From Heliocidaris tuberculata (lineage: Eukaryota; Echinodermata; Echinoidea; Camarodonta; Echinometridae): a stretch of DNA of 64,000 nt. The stretch spans positions 21,133,917 through 21,197,916 of the forward strand of contig CM046832.1 in assembly GCA_025618425.1 (NCBI GenBank). Direction: 5' to 3'. Positions within the stretch are counted from its first letter, which is position 1. Each line of letters opens with the position of its first letter. Made by a program: the position numbers and the translations under genes. The notes below the pieces were generated by a model. It was not told where the DNA came from. It worked only from the letters and a program-made list of their open reading frames with translations, and ran no database searches. Of the stretch, positions 37,752-52,300 are shown in pieces.

Positions 37752-40700
37752 CTGTAGGAAGATTGAAAGAAGACATATCTCCAATATCACAATAGAAGAG
37801 AAATCTTTGAGTTTTAACCTGATCAACGAATTCATAATCCTGCAAATCATGAGTGAATCTATATCATATCACATATATTGTGTATCAAATGCATCATAGT
37901 GCACATATTAAAAGAAATATTTTAAAATATTCTCATGAAGTGACAGACTTTTCCAACTCTGATGACATCATTTCAAAATTATAATCATATTAAATTTCTC
38001 AATTACAAACAAACAACAAATGCCCGTAAAAAAAAAAAAAGTGAGACAGAAAGACAGTTCAAGTCACATATACCCATAATGTATTTTAGAATATTAGTGA
38101 TCTTTATACCTGGGTCCTGCTTCTTCAACAATGTCTGTTGGTCCAGCTACTAGGAAGAGACCAGCTCCATTCTCCTCACCCGTTGAGAGCAGCATTAGTG
38201 CATTCTAAGGTACAAAAGAGATACATGATGAAAATTACAGGAAAATATATACACTATGTCACTTTTAAATAATTTCAATTTCTCACAATTAATTGAAATA
38301 CAACATGGATGTTGTTTTAACTTCAAAATAATTGTTCTGGACAATGTGAAACTGCTCATCTCATCAAAAGCCAATGAGAAAGGCATTTCTTTAAACTTTT
38401 ATAATAAACTATGAAATATGAATAAAAATAAATATCCCTCACTACATCATGTTTCTCAGTAATAATCAATGTTGATAAAAATATCATTGTATGTATCACA
38501 TATATTTCTAGCATACTATCACCATCACAGCACACTCCTTCCAACTAAGAACTAAATATGAAAGCCTATATAACACCACGGCACAATGAATCAAGGAGTC
38601 ATTTTGGCAAGTCCAAGCTATTTTGCGTCCCATACCAACCATATCTAAAACTTTAATATCTTATTACTGTATTAAGCTGATATCAGACAAAATATCACGT
38701 AAAATGATATTTTCAAGTTAATTCATATTTATGATTTCATAATACAATTCCATAATACATATGGGATATACATGTACATGTACCTTAGACTTGCTTATTC
38801 ATTCATTCCAATATTTTATCTTTTTCAGTTATTCCAAAAGCAAAACTTTAACAATATGATGACTGCACAATAGGAGCATGAAGGCATTTATGTATGAAAA
38901 ATCGTATTTGTACATACATAAAATTATGTATGTAAGTATATTTACTTACATCAGGTCCCACTTCATTGGCTACAATGATCATATACTCTGCATCACCTTC
39001 CTTCCGATGGATAGATAATAGTGGATCTCTATCAGGGTTGAGTTTGTAATGTTTAGCTTCTAGTACTGCAAGCTCCCTCAGTAGGGTCAGGGATGTCTGG
39101 GGTGATGAAAGAAGTTTGATAGAATCATAGCATGTGATGATCAGATTGAACATGCCTACAAGTACTTATCTCTCATTTGATACTGTTGGGTATAATAAGA
39201 AGCCTTGTAGAATGGTACCTAGATATACTAAATAAAAATGCATGAGTAAATGAAAAACAAAACAAAAACAAGAACAAAAACAAAAACAAAAAAACAAAAC
39301 AAGAAGAACAATTATAAACATTAAATGCATGCACAATGATCAAAATGAATTTCTCTGGAATATGACATAATTCCTCTTTCATGAAAGGGCCATATTGCTT
39401 TAAAATATATCATAATTGACCTTCAAGATCATTATAGTGTAAATTACTGGTACTTGTATTATCTTGCAATAGAAAGAAAGAGAATGTCTGATTTGCCTTT
39501 TGGTTTCCTCTTCAGTATGGCTGCAATAACTTTACTACAGGGGAGTGTTTCATCAAGCGTTTTGTCAGTGATTTTTACCGACAACTGTTATAAGCTACTG
39601 AAATCCTTGCATCTGATTGGCTGAGAGCAAATTTGTCGGTTAAAATCACTGACAAAACGCTTGATGAAATGCTCCCCTGAAGTGATTCATACATGTTTAC
39701 CATGTTACAGCATAATGAGTATAAAAGTTGTGAATATCTGACAAAGGTGGAGTCTTAGGGGTAAATGAGTTTACATGATTACCTTATTTGCTGCTTTTAA
39801 TGACTTCTGTATTTTGTCAACTTGTTGCACATGTTCATCAGGACCACACCTGCAATCAAAGCAACAACACAAGGAATGAATGTCGTAAAAAGTCGTCTAT
39901 CATCAGAGCTTTAAAAATACAGACAAACCTGCCTTAGTGGCCACCTTTTTATAAAGGCAACCTGTATATAATGGTAAAAATTAACTGTCATCCTCTAGAA
40001 GGAAATATGAGTTGTAGAACCTGTCTGGGAAGGCCACCTGTCTACAGCAGACCCCTTTCCTGTTTCCCTTGGAAAGCCTTAAAGGCAAAGTCCACCCTGG
40101 TATTTAGCTGATTTGAATAAAAGCAGAAAAATGAGAGAAACAAATTAATTAATTTTGAGCAAAATCCGATAAGAAATAGTTATGAATTTTTGAAGTTGTA
40201 ATCAATCAAACACAAATTGACAACTCCGTGATGTATCTTGCGAGCTTCTCTCCCTATTGCTCAGTACAGAAAATTTCATAAATTTTAATTTTCTTAGTTT
40301 TTGATGAAGGAATACATTTGTTTCATACAGGTTTTGTGTAAAAACATATGAGCAATGAATATATTTAAGGTGCATGTATGAATATTTTCTTTAGAGAAAA
40401 TGGAAATTAATGATTTTTAGGGTACAGGGCAAATGGGAGAGGAGCTAGCAAGATACATCATGGAGTTCCCAATTTGTGTTTGATTGATTACAACTTTAAT
40501 ATTTCATAACTTTCTTATTTCTTATCGTATTTTGCTCAAACCTTCACTTATCAGTTTCTTTAATTTTTCTGCTTCTTTAAAGATCAACTTGTAATCAGGG
40601 TAGACTTCCCCTTTAATAAACATGTTTGCATATTTAGAAATGCAGAGTTTCAAACAGAAAAAAGTATACAATCTCTTAACACTGCACTGTAATGTGCAGA

Positions 40701-43700
40701 ATCGCAATTGAATCCAGTGACAGGGGTAATAATGCTGTAAGCGCTTTGGTTGGTTACATTGTACAAGTAACTGGTAAGGCACTATATGAGAAACAGCTAT
40801 TATTATTATTATTATTATTAACAGACAACTACATAATTTGTTCCCATCAATGAAAACCTCTTTATCATATCTGACAGATTCATTCTGAACAGTAAAAAAC
40901 AAAATAACAGTATTATCTAATTTGCACACAAAGAAGTATTTTGCTTACTTGAGTGAGTTGTTGAGAGCCTTCTCATTGCTGTAGCACTTCCCAAGGTAGG
41001 AGAGGACTCTACTACCAGCCAAAAAGTAGAGATTTATCTTGCCTTTCTTCCCCTTCTCAGCACCAAGGAGTTTGATAGCCTGTTCAATATAACATAAATT
41101 GTACAAGGGTATATCAAATTAATAAGCATTTACATAGATTCTGAACCACATTTTACCTTTTAGAAGATTGAAAAACATAAAGGAAGGGTTTGATTATATA
41201 ATGCCACGTAACATACCAGTGATTAAAGCTACCCATAAACTTTGACATATTATATGTCATAGATACCCAGCTGGTGATAATAATTCACATTAAACAATTA
41301 GATTAATAATTTTCATAACTTTTAAATTACTTTCTTTTTCTCAGCCACAATGTCTAATTCTTCTAGAGTATTATAAGAAGCAATACATGAGCATTTGCTA
41401 CAAAGAAAGAAGAAAGATGTCTTTACCTGCAGATGACTTAAGTTGGAAACATGTGTTCCACAGCACATGTTGGCCTCTATACCTTCTATCTCGACAATCC
41501 TTACCAGTCCTACATGATCATCAGGTAATCCTCTGGTACGAACCTGCAATATTATCAAAGCCAAGTGAACAAAGTTATACAGTCACTTACATTGAATGAA
41601 AGAAATTGTACTTTCTGGTGTTTGAATAATTTATATCATGGTCTTATTAGAAATTGACAACCATAATTAACTGATGCAAGCTGAATTAAGGATTGATGAG
41701 TAAATTATTGTAAAACCAGAGGCTCTTGGGTGCCAGGAACTTTTACAAATTTAACAAAAGGTCCAGATTCATAGAAGTTTCATGCTGCAAAATTATTGAA
41801 TCACAACTGACACAACACTGAATTTATGAAACCTGCAAACAAATTTTTGCTACGAAAATGGCCGTCATTACAAATCACAAAAGTTGCTGGTTTTAAAGTA
41901 CGTATTTAATGAATTCCCAGAAGGCATGTATAGTATATTATTTATAATATCATAATCACTAAACTACTTTAATCATACAATCGTCTTCGATAATATTTGT
42001 TTCAATATATCATCTCCTTGTTTGTATCGTTCAAGTATTACCTCTTGTAATTCTTTTGAACCAAGTTCTACTAATCTCGGTGTCATGGGAATACACTTTC
42101 TGATTGCATCATTGACATCTTTCTCGAGCTCTTCAAGCTGTTCAGAGGGAATCTTTGGTGTGTCCAACTCGATGAAAGACTTCTCTCTGCCCAAATCCCT
42201 TTGGAATAATTTGATGCACAAAAGTGATCTCCCAGTTATATGACAGATGATATGGAGTTAATAAATCTTCATGATTGGGTCTCCACTTGGAAACATTAAT
42301 CAATTCAAAGATAAATATAAATAAATTTGTATTATTACTTCTTCAACTATTTCAGAATTGTTGGTCTTTGAATCATACTTGGGATACATCAAGCCAAGCA
42401 ATTAATTATCATTATCTTTGTCTAACCCTAACATTTAAACAAAATAATGCATGTTCAAAAAGAAAGAAGAAGAAATTAACTAATTTTACAGGCTACAGGC
42501 TCTACAGTAAAATGGTAAAAGCATTCAAACCAGGAGGAGCTAAACAGTGGTGTTGTGTATGAGAAAATTTTATGTTACATTCATTTAGCACTAGGATGCT
42601 GGATCAAGACTTGGACTAAGAAATTAATATCCTGGTCCCAAGAACATCACTGCTGAACAAACTCATGGTACACATTTCTGTCATTGACCATACATTCAAA
42701 GTTTATTTTTAAATGATTGACTTACCATGATGTTGTCTTCCATCCATATTTATTATCAGCAATGGCAGTAACAAGATGCTGACCTGCAAAATATTAGAAT
42801 AACATATGCAGGAAAACAACAGTATTTTTTTCTACTTCATACAAGTAAGCAATATTCCATATGATGCACATCTTTAATTTTGTCATCACATTCTAAAAGA
42901 TTAAGATGCATGTAGCTGAAACTCCAGTATAAAAATGTATTGTTGGAACAAAATTTAAAAGAAAACAGAGGGAGAATCAAACAAATAGAGTACCTTTGGT
43001 TTTACTTTCATAACACATGAGAGACTGACATCTTGAGTGCAGAAAAAAAAAGTTTAAAAGCATCATTAAACATAATTACATATGAATAATGTACTACAAG
43101 AAGCCCCAAAATCTGTAATACTCCCACTGACTGAAATTGTGTTCACAACATCATTCCACCACTATCACCCATGACCTATAACCTCTTGACCCCCCCCCCA
43201 AAAAAAAAACCCCAATACAATACACCTGTATATATTACTGGTTCTAAAGTTATTGCTGTTACAAAATTTTAAAAACATGTAAGATAAAGACAATAATTTT
43301 GAAGCCTCCTACACAGAACTAGGGAACTAAAGCATAAAAGGAAATATGTACGTAATGAAATTTAAATACCTGAATGCTGTTGCATGTGATCAAACCTCCT
43401 CTGCCAATCAACTCTCTGCTTGACCTCTGACCCAGGTTCAAAAGCTGATGTCACAAAGTGAATAGCATCAGCACCTCTTCTTGTTATTCTTAGAACCTCT
43501 ACATCACTGATCTACAAAGAAGATGTAAATTCAAGAACACATCAAAGATTATACACCTTCCGGGAAGAAACCAACAACAAACAAAAATAATACTTAAATA
43601 TAGGGGTAAACTAATGCCTATGCCTACATGCAAATTTCAAGTAATCTATTGTCCTAATCCTTGGCCTATGGACACTTAGATGAAGAAAAGTTATTGTTAG

Positions 43701-46700
43701 TTCATCTTATGTATTTTCTACCAAGTTTAAGTCAACTACAGAAATGTATCTGAAGGTATCAATAAAATTTTGTATTTCTTTCTTTTCATAGAAATGCTGT
43801 TGATTCATCTTCAAATTCAATAAGTCATAAGTCACATATGATAACAATAATTTAAACTTACCGTTCCTCTATCATCAGGCTAGTAGGTCAGGATAGATGG
43901 TGGGAGAGAAAAACAAAATTTTAAAATATGAGCAACATCACTGGTATGTCCATGAAATCACATTGAAATAAAAAAAAAAACAGGAACAACCACAATAGCA
44001 TACTGTACAATATTTCATGCTGTGTAAATGTTATACCCACTTCAGGGGTAAATGTAATTGATCCTTGTGAAGGGATCTTCAAAAAATTCAAAGTGTAAAG
44101 CTTTTGAAACGTCTTATCCTTCAATGGATTAAAAAAAAACTTTCACAAATCTGTTTCTCTATTTTTCTGCAATTGTTCATATCAACTTGATGGCAGGGTG
44201 GATTTTCCTTCAGTGATTAGTTTTTCTTGAAATGAAAATTCATATACAACTCAAGAGGTCAACTAGATATTCTGTAGGTATGTGAATGATCTAAAATTGC
44301 ACAAATCCACAATTTTTCAAAAGTTTAAACAGTTTCTCAGTGCCATCAGGTTATTTTCATGATTTTTTTCTCCATAAAGTAGAGCAACATGTCAAGAAGG
44401 ATAGGGTTTTTACAGTAAATGATGTACTGTTCTTTCTGAAAATAGTAGCTTCACTTCAAAGCCTCATCTTCCAGACATTCAAAACAAAATACTGAAGATG
44501 GATATACTCCAATCACTGCAATGAACCATTATATCAAGCAGCCTAAACATCTACCTCCACTGCGATTACATCATTTACCATCTAAATTTCACACTTTGAA
44601 TTAAGCAGAAATTACCTGGCCACCTCCTTCTGGAAACAGAACCGTGTCTTCTAAAATGAGTTCAAATCCCTTGACATTCTGCTTTCGTCCATTAACTTCT
44701 ATTTTCACCTGTGCTTGAATGCATGATACTACCTTGGTGGTGAGCTGGAAAAAAAAAAGAGGAAAATTAATTTCAATACAGCTAAGGTGTTGATTATGAA
44801 TATACAATTCTCACATTCACACAAGAAAGCAATTTTCATGGTGGTGGTAGCCTATTTAATTTTGGGACCTGATATAATATGGTTCATATGACAATGATAA
44901 ACTGATAACAACAAATCAAAACTAATAAAAAAAATTATACATACATCTTACCACTTCAAAGGTATCCTTAAAGATGTGGTATTTTCACAAAATGTACCTT
45001 TCACCCTCTTTTTTTTTCTTCTCGAAGAATGCTAGTGTCACTGAAAAATTATATTCTGAAGCTTTTGAGATTGTCAAAAATGCAATATTGTTCAAAACTC
45101 CCCTGAACCTAAAGAGAAATATACTGCAAGGGATTAAAGCAATTGATGTATCAGTCATTTAAAAAAAAACAAGATGAATGCGACTGCGTCTCCTATATGC
45201 CTCCGCCTAAATTCAATTGAGACTCACACTGTTTTGAAATATTGTGATAACCAGAATTAAAAGCCTCTAATTACATGTTAATTGACCTCTTTGACATTTG
45301 ACCTTACACCTTATAATCCAAAAGCAGAGGCTCCAACTCTCCCGCTTTCAGCGGGAGATCTCCAGCTTTGAGGCCATTTTCACAAAATCTCCCACTCAAG
45401 TTTGAATTTCTCCCGCTCTGTGTGTCTCCCGCTTAAGATGTATTTTCTCTCGCTGAAAATTAGCTTTCTTCCGCCAAACTACCTCTTTTTAAAACATAAA
45501 ACTAAATTCATGAGCTTAATCATTGGATTATACATTTAGTTTTGTCACATGTTCAAAAATAAGCCTAAGATCACTGAAGATAGCACCAGAGAGCATAACC
45601 CTAAAGCTTACAGGGCCCTTAACCCTTTCAAGACAATAAGTGACCACATTTTGCATGAGCAGAGGGTTAGGGTTAGAAAAAGCAAACATTTCTGCTCACA
45701 CTATTTCCATTTTGTTGCATGACCACACTGCATTTGATGCCAGGAACTTTATGAGAATTAGCTTTAAAGTCCTCAAATTGGCAACACATTGAGATGTCAA
45801 AATTATTGTTTTTTATCAAAATTGGCAATTTTTTTCAACTTTTCGACAAAATTCCTAATCATGTATATTGTTTTTAAAGACATTAAACCTTATCAGAACC
45901 ATGTAGTACTAAGAATATAAAAATATTACTGTTGCCAATTTGAAGAACAAAATGTGATCAATTTAATCCTTAAATAATTCCTGTCGTGAATAATAATATT
46001 AATAATAATAGTGGGCTCTTGTATAGCGCACATGTCTGTCAGACGTGACACTCCTGGCGCTCCACAATTATTACCCCGGCTTTAGCATGGCTGCTCTAAC
46101 GGTGCTCTAGCATTTCAAGGAATTAATTCCTGCCGGGTACCCATTTACCTCACCTGGGTCGAGTGTGGCAAATGTAGATTAATGTCTTGCCAAAAGACAC
46201 TGGTGCTGTGCCAGGGATTCGAACCCCGTACCCTGTGGTTCACAGTCCGGGGACTTTATCCACTAGACCACAACACCTCTACAACAATAAGCGGGCCCTG
46301 GACCTTGGCCGCAGGGGACATCGCGCTTCGCGCTCGTAAAGTGCGCATACTGGTGCGTGATCAGTCTCCAGTTTGCTAGGGGGTCCAGGCAGGAGAATCT
46401 CCCGTTTAGGAGGTGCTTGGGGTTGGAGTCTCTGCCAAAAGTCTGATCACTTTATCTCCTCCTAGTCATGAATACAAAATAGTTGAGATATGGTGATAAC
46501 AAAGGTAAAAACCCCATTAATTTCACATACACCTGTATAATGACCTCTATGACCTGTCACCTTTGACCTACAAGAAGAAAAATCTAATCAGTTCATCTCA
46601 TGGTGATGCATACTAGTTCCAAGTTTGAAGTTAATGGATCAAATGGTTCTTGAGATACAGTGTATCATGTTAAGGCTAAAACCTGCAATTTCAGAATTTA

Positions 46701-49364
46701 CCTCTATGACCTTTGACCTTTGACCTACGTATCCCAAAATCTAATCAGATCGTCTTTCTATGGTGATACATACTAGTACCAAATTTGAAGTTTATACCTT
46801 AAATGGTTCTTGAAATAACGCATTAACAAGGCTAACACCTGCAATTTCAGAAAATGACCTGTGACCTTTGACCTACATACCCCAAAATCTAATCAGATCC
46901 TCTTCCTACAGTGATACATAGGATGGGGGGTTTTGTGTCTGGACACTTAACAAAAATTAGCCTGTCAATTTTGCAGTTAGATTTTACAAAAAATATGCAT
47001 CAAGTAAAACTAATATCAGTGAATAATTGCAATTCACATGATTTCCTACCTATCCTGTAAAAGTTTTGTGACAATTTGCTCAAAAATGTGTTCGATTTAC
47101 TGTTTAAAAATGACCTGTCTGGATAACCAACCTGTCCAGAAACACAACGTCTGGGTATACTCACTCACACTTATGCGAGATTAATATATTAACTAGGCCT
47201 GAGTCATAACGGTTTTTTTTTTGACCGGTGCCTGCCGGTGATTTTTCGGCGGAGACCGGCGGACCGATGAAATTTCATGAAAAAATATGCGGTGCAAAAA
47301 AAGCTGCATATAACGCGCCGCCCGCATCGGGAAAGTAGCATGTTTTTGATTGTTGAAGAGGGAAAACATGAGAGATCTTAAAAGAACATAATATTTATAT
47401 TACAAGTAGGCTTGAGTCATAACGGTTTTCTTTTTTTGACCGGCGTCCGCCGGTGATTTTTCGGCAAGACCGGCAGACCGTTGAAATAAAGAAATACCGG
47501 TACATAAAGAAATTCAGTGTTAATGAAAGACTTTGAAAATCAACCAGTTTAAGAACTAAATTCCCTCATCTATATATTAGAACTTTCTCATGATATTAAA
47601 TTTCAAACCATTAATCAACCAAGTGGGACTATGGAAATAAGATTACCGAGCAGGATTTCTCAATTTTCTTGCTTGAATTTATCGGCCCGTAACATGATGA
47701 TATTGTTGCATTCTGTATACGTGTATGGGCGCTGCCATCTTTTATCTGTTTGTTTGCAAACTCGTAATTACTCCACTAGAGTTAGCCTGGAGTTAGCGCC
47801 ATCTCGGGGCAAGGTGCGCAGAATCGTACCAGCAGCGCTCACACAGAATTCAACAATAATATACGGGCCGATAAATTCAAGCAAGAAAATTGGGAAATCT
47901 TGCTCGGTGATCTTATTTCCATAGTCCCACTTGGTTGATTAAAGGATTGAAATTTAATATCATGTGAAAGTTTTAATATAAATAAGGAAATTTAGTTCTT
48001 AAAACTGGTTAATTTTCAAAGTCTTTGACACTGTGAATTTCTTATTTATTTCTTTATTTCATCGGTCCGCCGGTGTGCATGAAATTGCACCGGTGACCGG
48101 CTGCATCGGTCGGGCGCCGGTGGACCGACCGACTCGACTCAGGCCTAATATTAACATCGCACTTTGTACCTTCGTACTGCGATGAACTGCCTCTCATGCA
48201 AATGTGTGATATTTTGCACATGTGTGCTGGAAAGGAGCAAGATCGCCAGCCAAAAACAGCCTGAAAATTTCACTTTGATCAAGATGATAAAGATCCTATT
48301 CAAGAATCTGGAATGAAATTAGATATTCTATCATCCTAAAATGTAGAAGGAAGTATTTCTTAAAATGTTGCTGCTTACATTGGTGATTTTACCTCTTCAA
48401 CTTAAAGGTCATGACCACCTCCAAAATTGACACAGCCCACATAGTGATGGTTCCCTGAGTGGGGTATACTAGCACCAAGCACCGACGCTTAAATCATTGT
48501 TTCTTGGTAAGTTGTAAACTGGTCAACTGAATTTAACTTAATGAATGCAATCAATAGTTGAAGTTTTATTTAGTTTAATTTTTAGATAAAAAATATATTT
48601 CATTTCAGCGAAAAGCATGTAGATCTAGTCCAGTACTCGCACTTTGTAGTCGCAGTTCACAACACTACAGTAGAGAAAGGCCGGCTTGTAAGACTGCGCT
48701 GTCGCTTCGTGACAGAGCTGTGTATAGTGGTTTGCAAGGACAAGGTTTACCAAACAGTCACTCACGGGACCATCACTATATGGGGCTGTGTCAATTTTGG
48801 CCTGTCACGACCTCTAAGTTGAAGAGGTAAAAACACCAATATAATCACAAAATTTTGAGAAAATACTTCCTTCTACATTTTAGAATGATAGAATATCTAA
48901 TTTCATGCCAGATTCTTCGATAGGATCTTTATCATCTTGATCAAGTGAAATTTTCAGGCTGTTTTTGGTCGGTGATCTTGCTCCTCTCCTGCACACATAT
49001 GGGCAAGATATCACACACTTGCCTATGGGAGGCAATTGCTCACGGTATGAAGGTACAGAGTGCGAGGTTAATATATTAACCTCGCATAAGTGTGAGCAGG
49101 GCCCTCGGCAAGCTGAGAAGAACGTGTGATGCTAGTCTGTTGATCAGACTCGGAGACAAGTGTCGACTGGAGCGCGCGCAAGGCCGGGGGGGGGGGGGGA
49201 TATAAAATTTTCCTTTTAACCAGTGTTCATTCGAAAGTTGTGTACTGACAATTTTACAAAAAATTAGTTTTAAAATACTTCCACAAAGAACGTAATTTAA
49301 AATAGTCTACATTTAGCACTTCAGTTGGCCAATGAATGGCCTGAATTCCTAGACTACCTAGGTA

Positions 49365-49395
<31 letters not shown>

Positions 49396-52300
49396 ACCCC
49401 GCATTCAGACTATCCCCCCCTTTAGCGGGGGAAGGGGGAGAGATCTTTTCTTTTTTACGACCGAGTGTCCATACTATGTTCGAATCCCCCGCTAGCCGGG
49501 GGAACAAATCACGACTGTCTGTGTGTTAGGTTCAATTGTCTCCACTTTTTGCGAATGCGCACTTATGATAAAAACAGGTGCGAGATATCGGATTACGAGC
49601 CAAGGTCGCTCTCCCATCCAAACACCCAACATGTTTGGGGGGAGAGGGGGAGACGGGGAGAAGGCGAGCGTACACACTATGCGTTTGCCGGAGGATGTCC
49701 CGCTTAAGCATCCCCCGCTAAACGGGGGATAGTCTGAACGCGGGGACAGGGGCACACTTGTACTTGACCCTCTGAGCTTATCTTCAATGAATTTATCAAC
49801 AAAAGATTACAGTGTCCAGACAAAACTTCTGGTAGTTCTCACTTATCAGTCATTGAGAGAGAGAGAGAGAGGATGGATTAGAGATCAGAAAGAGAGAGAG
49901 AGAGGAAGGAAAAATAACCCTTCACTTGAGTGATTTAGTGATTTATTATTACATGAAGAGGTTATCTGAGCAAGAAGGCGTGGCGCTATTTGTTGAATAT
50001 CAATAACCAGTGGCGCTGAGAGAAATAGAGTCCCAAAGGGATGGTGCTAGCACCACTGGTAAACTGTGGCAGTGAGGCCAATGAGTGTGAGTGCCAAACA
50101 GTAGAGGCGCACGGCCGATTTGGTTTTGGGAGACTCCACTCATAGCGACATTACTATACTTCGTGTGTAGACTCTAGGCAGTCATCCACCTCGACACTTT
50201 CAAAACACCACTGCACAAAAGTCACCAACATTCACTCATAATCGGCATTTAATTTACAAGAAACACCACCACCATATTCATGAAATACAATAAATTCAAC
50301 TCACCGATGTTGGAAAAGATAATTCCGAAAATGAAATCTGTAATTTACTGTCACTTCTGGCGAAACGGGGTATCGCAAGTCATGATGTACATTTCCTGAT
50401 CGCCACGAGCGCTGACATCTCCCGCTAAAAAATTCGGTCGTTAAAAGTTCGGTTCCTATCGCGCACACGTAAGTCCCGATTTTCCGTGTGTGCGATCGTA
50501 GAGATCGATGTGCACGCGATACCGAGTTTCGTTGTGGACAAAATTTTATTGGCCGATTTAGTCTAAAAACATCGGCACCATGAAAACAACATGCGATCGC
50601 AAAAAAAATTGGCGGGGATTTCTTAGGTTTTGGACATGATTTTGACTTTGGATTTTGCTGGAAATATCAGAAGTTTTTCCTAACGGCCATTTAAGGTAGG
50701 AAAGAGATTTTAAAGCGCTGAATTTGAAAGAAAGTATTTTAAATATTTATCTTACTTTTCCTCCCATACCTTAAGTACATGCGATAGAAAATGACTAGTA
50801 TTTTTGCATTCGTCCCGCGTAGTGGTCAGTATGACCCATAGACAAATTAAAACTTATAGACGGAAAAGTAGCACGCGCGGATTTGCCTCATTTGCATATA
50901 AGCTGCAGCGTCACCATTCAGTCTAAGCGTATTTAAGCGTATTTAGGCTCCGCCCATTTGGTAACATTTCATTTTTCCCGAAGCCCCCGATACCAAAAAA
51001 TACCGATAAGTATCGAGAAACACCTTATGCATTATTCATTTTTGTTTTGCATACTCCGATTTATCAAACTTTGATTGGACCAGACCTTATGAATATGAAT
51101 GTTCTTTAAAAGGAATGATTTGACCTGTTTTCGTCACTTCCGCTGTGAATTTCACGTCATACGTCACCGCACAAAGTAAAAAAAAAAGTTGTGGAAAGTT
51201 TAGAGGTGAGTACACATGTATTTATGCTTAATTTTCGAAAATTAGAATACATTTAGAACAAGTTCTGCCACTGTGAGTAATCTGTTTCAATTTCTCTACA
51301 TTTTGAAGGGATTCTACAGAGCTGTATGTCATGTAACAATGTGTAATCTACTCTCGAACTTTCAAAACAATTTTCATCATCATGAGCTAATGTTGCAGCT
51401 CAATTTCCCTTACCACCCTGTCACTCGTGACAGCTTACCCGGACTTTCGGGCTGGGCTATCTCGATACGTTTCGATAGATGATTACTGAATTAGAGAGAT
51501 GACAATAGCCGAAAGATTTAGTAAACCTCTAGATCTTAGTCTGTAGACCGTATGTCAATGATTTGGTTATCTAAGTTAGATGTAGACGCATAGACCCTGT
51601 TGGTTAATTTCTGGAAGACAAAGGGCCCCTGCAGGTGAGGCCCTTTCTAATTGATTCTGTACTAATCTACACTGTCTGTAGGAAGTGTAGGCTATTCTTG
51701 TGTGGATTTTTGAAATATTTTTTTTTTTCTAATTTAGAATGAGGAGGGGGTTCCATGTTGATATTTTTTCCAGAGACCAGTCCAGGTCCCCGCCCAGGTC
51801 CAGGTCTACTTTGAGTAGATCTAAATGTTACACAGTTTGCTATAAATGCCGGGTTGTAATTTTAAGTTTAACGCAACTTGGTTCTAGGCTAGATCTACTA
51901 TAAGTTAAGATGGGCTTTGGCCCCCTTTTTTTTCTAAACTTGAGCCATGACCAAAGCCAAGGCAAGCATGATGAGGTTTTACATTTTTTATTTCAAGAGA
52001 GAGAGAGAGAGAGGGGGGGGGGGGGGTCATATTCATATTTAGTCTTGATTCTAGATCAGAATCAAAACCCAGGCAATAATAGTGGGATGGCCTTTGTTTC
52101 AGTATCGCATTCATTACTATTAGTCTCATCATGTCTTTGATTTCCCTCAGATAATAACATGGCAAGGAACTAACTTGTGGCTGATCTACTGGAAGATCTA
52201 GAGGCTTTAAAGCCTAATAGACGTCTTCGTACTTGCACAACTCAACAACTGTTGTAGGTGCCGGATGAAGCGGACTTGGTCTTGGATGAGACGTGAAAAA

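Noticed and set aside
46200..46280. Functional tRNA gene on the minus strand
   Set aside because: A and B boxes are present but acceptor pairing is lost and the sequence continues into a SINE body and tail.
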